64,000 bases of DNA from Paenibacillus phytohabitans (GCF_013141775.1 NZ_WHOB01000089.1:1-64000); one strand, 5' to 3'; shown: positions 9,198 through 18,406, counted from the stretch's first letter. Made by a program: numbers and translations. Notes: generated by a model not told the origin, from the letters alone.

Positions 9198-9384
9198 GCC
9201 TGGTGTAAATTGATATGAACAAATAAAGACCTAAATGGTTTGGTTAGCAACATTAAGCGTTTGATCATTAGGATCAGCTACACTAAGTTAGACATGAAAA
9301 ATGAGGGGTAGTATGATGAACTTAAAGAATTAAAGAAGCGAAACTACAATGCCCAAGCTAGGCACACCTAAATTCAAAAAATAA

Positions 9385-9480
9385 ATGGTTCAGCCTTACA
9401 AAAGCGGTAAGTCGAGAGCAGATATCATATGCAAGTATGAACTCACAACTTCCGCTTTAGATCGCTGGAGTAGTCAAAAG
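9385..9480 (+). pseudogene. IS3-family orfA fragment
   Basis: A 32-codon piece reads PYKSGKSRADIICKYELTT then SALDRW, the helix-turn-helix start of IS3-family OrfA proteins. It has no proper continuation on either side. The surrounding 9198-9600 holds no gene. This marks an old insertion site next to the TraX-like gene. Confidence 0.6.
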
Positions 9481-9594
9481 TTGATTCCCCCTTTTCTGTA
9501 TTATCCGTGATTAAGCAAAAGCAACTTATCTGTAAACAAGTCGCTTATAAGATCATTCTACTGTTTGAATTACACATGTTTGATTTATTACTAT

Positions 9595-9866
9595 TCATCG
9601 CTGCGCCTTATAAAACTCATAATATAGCTTCATCAGCGCCCGATTCTTAATTCGTGATATGTAGCTGCTGCTGCTCCCAAGATCCTTGGCAACTCCCGTA
9701 GCGTCCTCTCATCTCCACCAGTATCTAGGCCGAAGCGGTCGACGATAACTTCCTTCTCCCTCTCGTTCAAAATATCGAGATTTCAGCAGATTTTACTTTT
9801 CTCAATCTTCAGGTCTACTTCTTTAATCACATCATATATTTCCGAATCATGGATATTAATTAGCGT
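9595..9866 (-). pseudogene. SigK-type sporulation sigma factor remnant (C-terminal part)
   Basis: On the minus strand the text reads LINIHDSEIYDVIKEVDLK, then EKSKI, a TGA stop, NLDILNEREKEVIVDRFGL and DERTLRE. After a frameshift it continues VAKDLG...SYISRIKNRALMKLY and ends EFYKAQR at a stop (9595-9597). This is sigma-70 region 4, closest to sporulation SigK/SigE: the REKEVI..RFGLD and SYISRI..RALMKL blocks are diagnostic. It has at least one nonsense codon and one frameshift, and the N-terminal half is missing. It is a dead fragment, presumably of a second sigK-like gene. The working copy must be elsewhere. Confidence 0.75.
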
Positions 9867-10100
9867 TTATGTAGTACAAATAAACTCGATGAAGCCCGTT
9901 TTCGCGTCATTCCAACCGGAGTCTGACCTACTCTGCTCCTATCGTTAGTATGCTGTAATTACATGCTCCTGCGAGTTTTCCTTCAAAAACCTGCCTACTT
10001 ATGATACGGTTCACCGTAATTAATCTTCAACTATCCTTACCATTCGCTTAATGAAGTGCTAACCAGTCTAATATTTTATTTTTTTGAACATCAGAATCAA

Positions 10101-10292
10101 TCATTCTTTTAATTCATCAAATATCCAATTCAAATCAACATTGATTTCTTTTCTTAGTCCCTTTAATGTCTCATCTAAAAACTTCGCTTTTCCTTGCTCA
10201 ATCTCACTTAACTCCCCTGAAATATACCTAATTAATCAGCAAAACCAACCTGATTTAATTCATTCAGCAAGCGATAACCCCTACCACTATGG
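10101..10292 (-). pseudogene. XRE-type HTH regulator remnant
   Basis: The minus strand reads GRGYRLLNELNQVGFAD, then a stop and a frame change, then ISGELSEIEQGKAKFLDE and LKGLRKEINVDLNWIFDELKE before a TGA. This is the DNA-binding domain of an XRE (phage repressor-like) regulator with its first codons lost. It resembles the intact XRE gene at 13345-13719 in layout (SDIEQG versus SEIEQG). The two flank the IS66 element, and the sequence around 10045-10095 partly repeats around 12915-12965. Confidence 0.65.
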
Positions 10293-10308
10293 CTCACCTT
10301 ATAAAAAA

Positions 10309-10342
10309 GATAGCAGCCTGAATACTTCTTCAGGCTACTATC
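10309..10342 (-). terminator. Terminator hairpin before the XRE remnant
   Basis: A 14-bp stem (GATAGCAGCCTGAA paired with TTCAGGCTACTATC, one G-U pair on the minus transcript) followed on the minus strand by TTTTTT. It would end transcripts coming from the right. The gene it once served is gone, probably displaced by the IS66 insertion. Confidence 0.65.
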
Positions 10343-10527
10343 TAGGTATACTATCATTAAATAACGGTTCCGCTGTTTTATTATTGGTTCCATTGTTTTA
10401 TTTCACTGGCCACTCACAATGTCTAGGTTCTTGCTCCTAGCTTTTTAAGCGTCAAATACTTTCCACCTTCAAATAGCGACATCTCTCTGTCAATATAAAG
10501 CTATCGAAAAGACGGAGGCGAAAACGA

Positions 10528-10850
10528 ATGAATCGAGAAGAACGGCGACAGCTCTGGCAAGCCCGCGTGACAGATTACCGGCAGAGCGAGCGGACTGAGC
10601 CTAAAAGCCTGGTCCGCCTTGCAAGAGTATACGCCCGATCAAATATTGGCTCTATAAAAGAACCCCGAAGTCCCCCAAAACGACTTCTCTTTTACCGTCC
10701 CCGCAGTTTGTTTCCTTGACCACGCTCCCAGCATCCCCGCCAAGTTCCTACCTGCAGGTCCATATCGGCTACGCTCGAATCGAAATCAACTCTGGCTTTG
10801 ACCCCAACCTTCTGCGCGATTTGGTTCGAGCCCTGGAGTCCCCATGCTAA
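10528..10850 (+). pseudogene. tnpA: IS66 TnpA pseudogene
   Basis: It starts NREERRQLWQARVTDYRQSE, the usual beginning of IS66 TnpA, and ends HIGYARIEINSGFDPNLLRD...LVRALESPC at a TAA (10848-10850). Frameshifts between about 10590 and 10750 separate the two halves. In working elements this small DNA-binding protein is needed for transposition. The stop overlaps the tnpB start in an ATGCTAA arrangement, as in intact relatives. Confidence 0.75.
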
Positions 10851-11198
10851 GCCTCCGTCCAGCCCTGAGGTCTATCTGACCTGCGGGGTCACCGATTTGC
10901 GTAAATCTATCGACGGCCTGGCTGCTGTCGTGCAGGAGCAATTTCAACTGAACCCGTTCTCCACGGCGCAGTTTGTCTTCTGTAACCGACAGCGCAATAA
11001 GCTCAAAATCCTGCAGTGGGATCACGCCGGCTTTTGGCTCTACTACCGCCGCCTGGAGCAAGGAACCTTCGCTTGCCGAAAGGCGAAAGTGCCTCCACAC
11101 ATGTGATTTCTCAGCGGGAGCTACGCTGGCTGCTGGAAGGTCTTTCCCTGCAGCAAAGACAGGCTCATTCCCCAGTGAATGCCCGGCAGGTCATTTGA
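10844..11198 (+). pseudogene. tnpB: IS66 TnpB (Orf2) pseudogene
   Basis: The product would be the IS66 Orf2 family protein. The core VYLTCGVTDLRKSIDGLAAV and QFVFCNRQRNKLKILQWD blocks are clear. The start at 10844 is out of frame with the core by a small indel within the first 25 bases. A second shift near 11090 separates the core from the C-terminal THVISQRELRWLLEGLSLQ, which ends at 11198. The protein is not makeable as is. Confidence 0.8.
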
Positions 11199-11254
11199 AT
11201 ACCGTTCCAAGAGTTTAGCAGGATTTGGGGTGGAGCAGGAAGAATGTATGATTC

Positions 11255-12834
11255 ATGACGATACCCGTGAACGACCCTACCCTGGAGAACCTCCAGCAAC
11301 AAAACCAAACGAAGGACCAACATATTCGCAAGCTAGAGCAGCAGAACGCCGAGCTGCAGTGGTATGAAGAACAATTCCGCCTGGCCCAGCACCGGCGCTT
11401 TGGCGCTTCTAGTGAGAAGACTCCCCGGAACAGCTCGAGTTGAATCTGTTCAATGAAGCCGAAGTGCTGGCTTCGCCGGAGCCTGAGGTGGAAACCGAGC
11501 AGATCGCCTATGAACGGCGCAAGCCGAGTGGCAAACGTGAAGCGGATCTGTCCAAGCTGCCGGTCGAAACCGTGACCTACGAGTTGCCGGAAGGCGAGCA
11601 GATCTGCGCCTGCTGTGGCGGAGAGCTACATGAGATGAGCACTGAAACGCGTCAGGAAATTGCCATTGTCCCGGCTCAGGTTAAAGTCCTCCGGCAGGTA
11701 CGGGTGGTGTATGGCTGCCGTACCTGCGAGCGTGAAGGCGAACGCACGCCCGTTGTGACGGCCCAGATGCCCCGCCCGGTCTATCCCGGTAGTTTGGCCT
11801 CCCCGTCGCTGCTTGCCCATATCTTGTACCAGAAGTACGTGAATGGGCTGCCGCTGTACCGTCAGGAACAGGATTTTACCCGGATGGGGTTCCCTTTGTC
11901 GCGCCAGACGATGGCGAACTGGATGATCTACGCTTCCGAGCAGTGGCTCTCGCCACTGTTTCGAGTGATGAAGCAGAACATGCTGCAGCAGGACATTTTG
12001 CATGCGGATGAAACGACACTGCAGGTTCTACGCGAACCCGGCAAGTCGGCGAAGTCGAAATCCTACGTCTGGCTGTACCGCACCGGAAGCAGTGGACCAC
12101 CGGTGGTGCTGTATGAGTACCAGCCTTCCCTGGGCGGGGAGCATCCGCGGAATTTTCTGGCCGGATTTGAGGGAATCCTGCAAGTGGATGGCTATGCCGG
12201 GTACCATAAAGTGAAAGGCGTCCGGCTGGCCGGGTGCTGGGCGCATTCCCGGCGGGGATTTGACGAAGCGCTAAAGGCGCTCCCCCAGTCACAGCTGAAG
12301 ATCGGCACGGCCGCGCAGAAAGGTCTGACCTTCTGCAACCGGCCGTATGCGGTGGAACGTGAAACGAAAGAGCTTCCCGCAGAAGAACGACAACAGGTTC
12401 GGATGGAGCGAAGCCATCAGATTCTGGAGGCCTTTTTGGGTTGGCTGCGTCAGCAGAAAGGCAAAACGTTACCCAAAAGCAAAATGGGGGAAGCGATGGG
12501 GTACTGCCTGAATCAATGGGACAAGCTGACACGATTCCTAGAGGATGGCCGGATCGAGTTAGATAACAACCGGGCGGAACGATCCATTAAAACGTTTGTG
12601 ATTGGGCGAAAAAATTGGCTGTTTGCGAATACGCCGCGCGGTGCGCAGGCCAGCAGCGTCATCTATAGTGTGATGGAAACGGCGAAAGAGAATGGGCTTC
12701 ATCCCTTCCACTACCTAACGTTTCTATTCGAGCAGCTGCCGTAACTGGAGAATGTGAACAGTCCTCAGGCTCTGGGACCGTTCCTTCCTTGGTCGACCGA
12801 TCTCCCTCCGCGCTGCCGCGTCCTGACTTCTTAA
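11255..12834 (+). pseudogene. tnpC: IS66 transposase (TnpC) pseudogene
   Basis: The DDE transposase of the element. The N-terminal coiled-coil (LENLQQQNQTKDQHIRKLEQ) reads to about 11425, where one base is missing in ACTCCCCGGAACAG. The zinc-binding segment (CACCGG) and catalytic core (DILHADETTLQV, LQVDGYAGY, LDNNRAERSIKTF) read in the next frame. A TAA at 12742-12744 cuts off the last 30 codons, which still read LENVNSPQALGPFLPWSTDL to 12834. Most of the protein is well kept, so the decay is recent. Confidence 0.88.
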
Positions 12835-13026
12835 GTTCATCCCAATTTCAGCATACATCTTATTACAAGGTGTGGGCTATTTGACGCTTGCTGTTCAACT
12901 AAACTGCCCGTTAGCTTAATGAAACTCCTGACAGTCTAATACATTATTTTCTCCGAACACTAATCTAAAAGTTTATCTCACTATGATGATTACCCAGTGA
13001 TATTTTAAAGATATACACACTAAAAA

Positions 13027-13050
13027 AGCCCATCCAGCATTGGATGAGCT
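13027..13050. terminator. Bidirectional terminator
   Basis: A 10-bp stem (AGCCCATCCA/TGGATGAGCT, one mismatch) with a GCAT loop, flanked by A-run and T-run (TTTTTTT). It lies 25 nt after the 67-residue membrane protein gene on the minus strand and after the IS66 element on the plus strand. Confidence 0.75.
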
Positions 13051-13075
13051 TTTTTTCACCTGTTACACTTTCGTA

Positions 13076-13270
13076 CTACTGACTGCGCTTATTATATCTT
13101 CCAACGGTTACGACGGCCAGCAACATCCCCACAATTCCAATCCCCGTTAGCATCCCTTGCGTGAAATCCATTAGATTTCTTCCGTTTGACTGCATGATAT
13201 GGCTGGCGCCAATCGATGTGGAAGAAGCCAAGAACAGCATTGCTACAGTTTGTTGTTGTTTTTTATTCAT
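13076..13270 (-). CDS. Small membrane protein of unknown function
   Basis: About 64 residues with two hydrophobic stretches, roughly AMLFLASSTSIGAS and GMLTGIGIVGMLLAVVTVG, separated by a polar Asn-rich loop, and a basic tail. I do not recognise it. The start at 13270 (MNKKQQQ) is preferred over the GTG at 13279 because the ribosome site AAGGGGTGG needs the spacing. It lies between a terminator and an XRE regulator on the same strand. Small size and context are compatible with a holin-like or bacteriocin-like peptide, but nothing proves it. Confidence 0.45.
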   Translation of the reverse strand: MNKKQQQTVAMLFLASSTSIGASHIMQSNGRNLMDFTQGMLTGIGIVGMLLAVVTVGRYNKRSQ

Positions 13271-13344
13271 CATTTCCACCCCTTATTAAAGATTAATAAC
13301 ACCGATTAATTAAAATATCACCTCTGAGCGAGAGTCTATATTAA

Positions 13345-13719
13345 TTATCGATCACAGTCACCTTGAGCCTCATTAATTTTTATGAATCTTTTTTGTTTAT
13401 AAGTAGCATAGTCAAGGAGATCAGATAGCGCTTCGGGGGAAAGCATCTTTATGATTTCAATAAGCTCTTCCTCATCATTTCTTTTATCTTTCAAATGTAA
13501 CTTCGCCGATTGATCTTCCTCAGATCCCTTTAGAATTAAGTCTAAACTAACCCCATATTGTTCATGTATAGACAGGACCGTTTCTACAGAAGGATTGCAA
13601 TGACCTTGTTCAATATCGCTCAAAGTACCTTGTGAGATGCCAATTTGCTTAGAAAAATCAATTTGGGTTAACCCCATCCTTTTTCTTAACAACCGAATGT
13701 TATCTCCAATCTTATTCAT
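13345..13719 (-). CDS. XRE family transcriptional regulator
   Basis: A 124-residue repressor-type regulator. Residues about 5-60 form the HTH_3 domain (NIRLLRKRMGLTQIDFSKQI, then GISQGTLSDIEQG), followed by about 60 residues with a charged helix, likely for dimerisation. It is the first intact gene right of the IS66 element and sits upstream of the small membrane protein on the same strand, so it may control that gene. An 11-bp inverted repeat at 13739-13804 just upstream could be its operator. A broken relative lies at 10101-10292. Confidence 0.85.
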   Translation of the reverse strand: MNKIGDNIRLLRKRMGLTQIDFSKQIGISQGTLSDIEQGHCNPSVETVLSIHEQYGVSLDLILKGSEEDQSAKLHLKDKRNDEEELIEIIKMLSPEALSDLLDYATYKQKRFIKINEAQGDCDR

Positions 13720-13738
13720 AAATCCCCCAAAATTCTGA

Positions 13739-13804
13739 TTCGGAAAGTGCTATTCCATATTCAACTGTTGGGCTCTTCAATCTTATGAAAAGACACTTTC
13801 CGAA
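13739..13804. promoter_or_regulatory. Inverted repeat upstream of the XRE gene (candidate operator)
   Basis: TTCGGAAAGTG (13739-13749) and CACTTTCCGAA (13794-13804) are exact inverted copies with 44 nt between them, 20-85 nt upstream of the XRE start codon. Two opposed half sites in this position suit an autoregulated repressor. The rest of the 13805-13964 spacer shows nothing else. Confidence 0.45.
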
Positions 13805-13964
13805 TTCTTGAAATCTTAAGCAACAACCACTCAAATCCCTTGATATATCAGCATTTATTTAGAATCCAGTTGTGATTTCTATGACAAATCTTCTGATTCT
13901 CTGTGACATTAGGACGTACTGTGTGTGACAACATTAAGTATTACCCACACATAACTCCCACCCC

Positions 13965-15263
13965 TTAGATCTTATAAGCCTTCATCGCTTTTCTAATCTC
14001 CTTAATGCTAGGACGCTTGCCGTACATCAGGACGCCGGTGCGGTAGATCTTGGCGGCGAGCCAGCCGAAGACGAAGGTTGTTGCCAGCAGGATTGCCAGC
14101 GAGACCATGATCTCCCAGAAGGCCACATGGCCAACGCCGATCCGCAGCAGCAAGCTGAGTGAAGAGGTGAATGGAACGAAGCTCGCTACCTTAACCAGCA
14201 GGGTATCCGGGTTCGAGATGCTGAACAGCGGCAGGTAGAAGCTGACGAAGCCCACCATCATCACAGGCATAACTGCCTGCCCCAGATCCTCTGTCCGGCT
14301 GACAATCGAACCCACAGCTGCATACATCAGAGCGTACAGGAAGTAACCCAGGATATACAGGATAAATCCATACACCAGAATGCTGGCATTCAGCTGTCCC
14401 AGATCCAGGTTGAAATCAGATAGGATGCCGGAATTGTGCGGCAGCATCAGGTTGACAGCGATGCTGGCAGATATAATCGCGATCTGCAGCAGGCCGACGA
14501 GGAAGATCCCGATGACCTTGCCGAACATCTGTGTTAATGGTGATGCGCTGGTGATCAGAATCTCCATGATACGCGAGCTTTTCTCCGAAGTAATCTCAGC
14601 GGCGATCATGTTGCCGGTCATCATCACCGACATGAAGAATAGCATCAGCAGGACGTAGACGACAACATAGTTAATGACCGGCTTGGCATCCCCTTCTTCT
14701 GAACCGGAGGCTGCTGCATCTGCATTCAGCTGCTCTGTGCCAATTGAAACTGGAGCGAATATCGCCGCTACCTGGCTCTCCGTCAGCTTATCGCCGACAA
14801 TAAGGCCGGTGTTCACCTGCTGCAAAGCAGTTTGAAGATAACTCTGCACTTTGTCGCTGATATCCCCGTCTTTGCTGTGATACGTTACCGGCGGTACCCC
14901 CTCACTGCCCTCTGAAGCAAAGGTGAGATAACCCTCAATCTTCTCGTCCTCCAGCCCTTGCTTCAGCGCAGCATCATCTGCGGAGGTATAAACTGTGAAT
15001 TCGACTTGAGCATCTGTTTCAGCCGGTGGTGTATACGCCAGAAGCAGTTCGGTAGGCCGGAAGCCCTGCTCGGCAACCACTCCGATTTGCGTAGCTTCCT
15101 TAGCACCGTCTTCTCCCTTAAACACCTTGATCAGATAAGGAACATTCATCCCGATACTCAGCAGGAGCACCAGAATTAATGTTGTAATCATGAAGGACTT
15201 GGTTCTTACCTTGTTCTTGAATGTGAAGTTGATAATGCTCCCCATCTTATTCATTAGATTCAC
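13965..15263 (-). CDS. ABC transporter permease, YhaP/NatB-like
   Basis: A 432-residue ABC-2 type membrane protein. The layout is one N-terminal helix (MITTLILVLLLSIGM), a large extracytoplasmic domain of about 150 residues, and then five or six C-terminal helices, including the VVYVLLMLFFMSVMMTGNMI and EITSEKSSRIMEIL segment typical of the NatB/YhaP family. It pairs with the ATPase encoded just upstream, whose end it overlaps by 17 nt. Such exporters move sodium, antimicrobial peptides or lipids, and the substrate here cannot be told. It is the last gene of the GntR-controlled operon. Confidence 0.85.
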   Translation of the reverse strand: MNLMNKMGSIINFTFKNKVRTKSFMITTLILVLLLSIGMNVPYLIKVFKGEDGAKEATQIGVVAEQGFRPTELLLAYTPPAETDAQVEFTVYTSADDAALKQGLEDEKIEGYLTFASEGSEGVPPVTYHSKDGDISDKVQSYLQTALQQVNTGLIVGDKLTESQVAAIFAPVSIGTEQLNADAAASGSEEGDAKPVINYVVVYVLLMLFFMSVMMTGNMIAAEITSEKSSRIMEILITSASPLTQMFGKVIGIFLVGLLQIAIISASIAVNLMLPHNSGILSDFNLDLGQLNASILVYGFILYILGYFLYALMYAAVGSIVSRTEDLGQAVMPVMMVGFVSFYLPLFSISNPDTLLVKVASFVPFTSSLSLLLRIGVGHVAFWEIMVSLAILLATTFVFGWLAAKIYRTGVLMYGKRPSIKEIRKAMKAYKI

Positions 15264-16149
15264 CCACCGCTCTGATAAAGATTTGGTTTAGCGTCGGTTC
15301 CTTAATCTCGAAATGCTCTACCTCGCCCTGAGCCATGGCCAGCTGCAGAATGCGCTGTGCTGCGCCAATATCGCTGATGGACAGCAGATATCCGCGTTCC
15401 TGGCGCTCTACTGCAGTAACTCCGGCAATCTCCGCAAGCCCGTTCACTTCCCCGGCTGTACGCAGTACGACTGCTTCCCGCGGATACCCCTTCTTGATCT
15501 CACGGATATCCCCCTGAACTACGGTGTTCGAGCGGTCGAGAATCGTAATATTGCGGCATAACTCCTCCACATGCTCCATCCGGTGGGTGGAGAAAAGAAT
15601 ACTCGTGCCCTGATCCCGCATCTCTCTGACTGTATCCTTCAGCAGCTCCACATTCACCGGATCGAGGCCGCTGAAGGCTTCATCCAGAATCAGAATCTTC
15701 GGCTTATGGACGACGGCAGCAACGAAGCCCATCTTCTGCTGATTGCCCTTGGACAATTCTTCAATCTTCTTATTGTAATATTCCGGAACGTCGAACCGGT
15801 CCAGCCAGTAACGCAGGCTCTTATCCGCCTCACTTGCCGGCATGCCGCGAAGCCGGGCCAGATAGATAATCTGATCGCTTACTTTGACCTTCGGGTAGAG
15901 CCCCCGCTCCTCTGGAAGATAACCCATCAGATGCTGAAGCTCCGTACTATACGGCTTGCCGTTATAAAGAATCCGGCCTTCATCTGGATAGATCAGACCC
16001 AGCACCATGCGCATAGTCGTCGTTTTGCCGGCGCCGTTTGCACCCAGCAGACCGTAAATTTCGCCTTGTTCTACCTTCAGACTGATTCCGTTGACTGCTG
16101 TCTTATCCCCGTACTGCTTCACTACCTGTTCCAAATGCAAAGCTTCCAT
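15247..16149 (-). CDS. ABC transporter ATP-binding protein, YhaQ/NatA-like
   Basis: A 300-residue ATPase. Walker A is GANGAGKTT, the signature is LSKGNQQK and Walker B is ILILDEAFSGLDP. About 80 extra residues after the ATPase domain are typical of NatA/YhaQ-type subunits. It ends inside the start of the permease gene (17-nt overlap) and starts 3 nt after the previous ATPase gene. It energises the neighbouring permease. Confidence 0.88.
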   Translation of the reverse strand: MEALHLEQVVKQYGDKTAVNGISLKVEQGEIYGLLGANGAGKTTTMRMVLGLIYPDEGRILYNGKPYSTELQHLMGYLPEERGLYPKVKVSDQIIYLARLRGMPASEADKSLRYWLDRFDVPEYYNKKIEELSKGNQQKMGFVAAVVHKPKILILDEAFSGLDPVNVELLKDTVREMRDQGTSILFSTHRMEHVEELCRNITILDRSNTVVQGDIREIKKGYPREAVVLRTAGEVNGLAEIAGVTAVERQERGYLLSISDIGAAQRILQLAMAQGEVEHFEIKEPTLNQIFIRAVGESNE

Positions 16150-16152
16150 TCC

Positions 16153-17100
16153 TTATTCCCCTCTCTTCTGGTCAATCAGAACCGGACGATGTCCCCGGCT
16201 CCATAAGCTTAGGATTTCATCAAGCTCCAGGCTGCGGCTCTTGATAACCTTTACGCCCAAATCATGAATGCGTTTCTCATATTGATAGATTTGCTGGGTC
16301 AAAAATGAAGCCACTCCCGGCGTCTCCAGCTTAAGCTCCAGCGCCTGCGGCAGCTCTGCTGCCAGTTCCTCCAGCGCCTGTCCGCCTTCTGCCTGAACCC
16401 ATATTTCACTCCAGGAGCCGAACAAGCTGTCCTTCTCGGCCATTCCCAGCAGCTGCCCCTGATGCATCAGGACAATGTAATCCGCCAGCCGCCGTACCTC
16501 TTCCACAATGTGGGTTGAGATTACGATGGTAGCCTCATGCTCATCCATGTACCGCTGGAGAGTCTCAATCATAATCTTCCAGGCAAAAGGGTCAAGGCCG
16601 GAAGACGGCTCATCCAGCAGCAGCAGCCGGGGCTTCGCAGCCAGGGCCGCGGCAATCTCGAATTTGCGGCGTTCACCCTTGGACATTTTGCCCAGCCTGG
16701 CATTCTCCGGCACCTCCAGCTTCAGGAGCAGCTCCTCGTAATAGCCTTGGTCCCAGGAAGGATACCAGTGTCGGCGGAATCCGGCAGCCTCGCGGGCTGT
16801 CCAGAGATTCTCTTCATTCTGCGAGATCTCCGGTACATAAGCGATAGTCTGGCGGAGCTGCAGCGGCAGCCCGTCACGGTAGGCTTCCTCAAACCAGCGG
16901 ATCTCGCCTTCTTCTGGAAAAGTCAGCTGCAGCAGCATGTGCAGCAGCGTGCTTTTGCCGGAGCCGTTCTGGCCCACCAGCGCAGTAATGTAACCCTGCG
17001 GCAGATTAACATTAAGCGGCCCTACCGTCTTGCCCCTCCGCTTCTTGCACACATTCCGTAGTTCTATGGCTTGCTGTACCATGAGATCCCCGTCCTTCAT
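16153..17100 (-). CDS. ABC transporter ATP-binding protein, YtrB-like
   Basis: A 315-residue ATPase with Walker A (GQNGSGKST), signature (MSKGERRKFEIA) and Walker B (LLLLDEPSSGLDP). Its start overlaps the GntR gene's stop in an ATGA, so the two are translationally coupled. That arrangement, a YtrA-like regulator followed by a YtrB-like ATPase, is common for cell-wall-antibiotic sensing ABC units in Bacillales. A start at 17082 is also possible. Its membrane partner is probably the 242-residue protein at the head of the operon. Confidence 0.86.
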   Translation of the reverse strand: MKDGDLMVQQAIELRNVCKKRRGKTVGPLNVNLPQGYITALVGQNGSGKSTLLHMLLQLTFPEEGEIRWFEEAYRDGLPLQLRQTIAYVPEISQNEENLWTAREAAGFRRHWYPSWDQGYYEELLLKLEVPENARLGKMSKGERRKFEIAAALAAKPRLLLLDEPSSGLDPFAWKIMIETLQRYMDEHEATIVISTHIVEEVRRLADYIVLMHQGQLLGMAEKDSLFGSWSEIWVQAEGGQALEELAAELPQALELKLETPGVASFLTQQIYQYEKRIHDLGVKVIKSRSLELDEILSLWSRGHRPVLIDQKRGE

Positions 17101-17492
17101 TTCTGTTTCCCGTATTTGTCCTGCACAATTTCCTTGAACAGCTGTGTCAGCTCATCTTCACTGCAATGTACGGACAGCCCCACATCCACTGCACTCTCCA
17201 GCGCTTTGCGGATGGCATCCTGCTTATAGCCTGCCATGGTTCCGTCTCCTACATGGGAGACGAAGGTGCCCGTTCCCTGTCTTGTGCGCAGCAGCCCTTC
17301 ATTCTCCAGATCCTGATAGACCCGCCGGACGGTGATCACACTGCACTTCAGGTCACCCGCAAATTCACGGATGGAAGGAAGCAGGGTGCCCTCCGTGATC
17401 GTACCAGAGATAATCAGCGATTTCAGCTGGGTTTCGATCTGATGATACAGCGGCTCTGCACTGTTCTCATTAATTTGTATGGGTATCCACAT
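17097..17492 (-). CDS. GntR family regulator, YtrA-like
   Basis: A protein of about 131 residues with an N-terminal winged helix (PLYHQIETQLKSLIISGTI, SIREFAGDLKCSVITVRRVYQDLENEG, TRQGTGTFV) and only a short C-terminal tail, as in the YtrA subfamily. The ATG at 17492 is preferred to 17522 because of the GGAAGG site. It is the second gene of the operon and probably represses it by binding the palindrome at 18356-18381. The stop overlaps the next gene's start. Confidence 0.87.
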   Translation of the reverse strand: MWIPIQINENSAEPLYHQIETQLKSLIISGTITEGTLLPSIREFAGDLKCSVITVRRVYQDLENEGLLRTRQGTGTFVSHVGDGTMAGYKQDAIRKALESAVDVGLSVHCSEDELTQLFKEIVQDKYGKQK

Positions 17493-17546
17493 GATACGCA
17501 CCTGCCTTCCACGCTCCGGCATGCCGGACTAACACTTTGCCCCGTT

Positions 17547-18275
17547 TCATACGAGATCACGGCTCTTCAGCCGGTGAATCGTCCACCGGGAGAACAGCTG
17601 CACCGATACAATGCCGAGCAGCAGCGAACCCCACATCAGAGGAGACAACAGCCCCCACTCCTTGGAGACAGTCACACTTGCAAGCAGCAGATTCCCTCCG
17701 GCCAGATAGACCAGTCCAGCAATACCTATGGCCAGAAACATGACGATGATCATAATCAGGAAATATGCTTTGCCGCTGAACGAGAACTCGATTAAAATGT
17801 ATATTCCGGCAATGACCAGACCGCATCCAATCCAGGTAAGGGCAAATGCGAGATACGCGCTGACCGGCAGCTCGCTGCGTATATTGGCGCCGATCGTATA
17901 GATTAAACCAAAGTACAGTGTGCTGTTTAAGATAAAGGCAAACAGCGTATTCAGTTTTCTTTTGCAGAGAATGACCTCAGCAGGTACCGGCAGGGACCGC
18001 ATATACACCAGCATTCGGGTATAGGTATCATCCGCCAAATACTTCATATTTCTCCGGGAGAAGGTAATGCCCAGCATAGAAATAATGGTGACCAGCAAAA
18101 CATCGCTCAGCAGCCTCCCCTCACCCCGGTCCATCGCATCATCCAATACCATTCCGGCCAGTGCGGCCATATACCCCATGAATACGACGGCGAACAGCAG
18201 CGCCCACAGCAGCTTCAGCCTGTCACCGCGGAAATCGCTGCGCACGATGAACCATGCATTCTTTAATGTTGTCAT
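17547..18275 (-). CDS. ABC-2-type membrane protein, operon leader
   Basis: A 242-residue protein with six hydrophobic segments, a basic first loop (FRGDRLKLLW) and the arrangement of a small ABC-2 permease. No closer family could be fixed. It is the first gene after the strong promoter/operator at 18356-18406, and the GntR regulator follows at a 54-nt gap (measured to 17492). It is the likely membrane partner of the YtrB-like ATPase. Confidence 0.72.
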   Translation of the reverse strand: MTTLKNAWFIVRSDFRGDRLKLLWALLFAVVFMGYMAALAGMVLDDAMDRGEGRLLSDVLLVTIISMLGITFSRRNMKYLADDTYTRMLVYMRSLPVPAEVILCKRKLNTLFAFILNSTLYFGLIYTIGANIRSELPVSAYLAFALTWIGCGLVIAGIYILIEFSFSGKAYFLIMIIVMFLAIGIAGLVYLAGGNLLLASVTVSKEWGLLSPLMWGSLLLGIVSVQLFSRWTIHRLKSRDLV

Positions 18276-18355
18276 AACCGTTAACCTCGCTTTGTGATTT
18301 CATCATCGGCAGTCGGCAGCAGATTCACACAGTTCAGTGTGCTTCTCTCTGTGCT

Positions 18356-18406
18356 TACTGTATATATCTATATACACAGTATATGACCTGTATTTTCCAG
18401 TGTCAA
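18356..18406 (-). promoter_or_regulatory. Promoter with overlapping GntR (YtrA-type) operator
   Basis: On the minus strand TTGACA (18401-18406), a 17-nt spacer and TATACT (18378-18383) form an almost ideal sigma-A promoter. A 26-nt imperfect palindrome starting TACTGT and ending ACAGTA (18356-18381) overlaps the -10 and the start point. A bound repressor would block transcription, so the operon is probably autoregulated by its GntR protein. Confidence 0.75.

Larger units (their letters stand above)
10447..12889 (+). mobile_element. Decayed IS66-family insertion sequence
   Basis: About 2.44 kb with the gene order tnpA-tnpB-tnpC typical of IS66. The ends share the inverted sequence AAGCGTCAAATA (10447-10458 and, as complement, 12878-12889), with more partial matches inside (CACCTT). 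All three genes are disrupted by frameshifts or stops, so the element cannot move by itself. A clear target-site duplication was not found. It sits between two XRE-regulator sequences. Confidence 0.85.

Noticed and set aside
11876..12532. 218-codon minus-strand frame inside IS66 tnpC
   Set aside because: Shadow of the transposase frame with Ser/Pro/Arg-rich composition.
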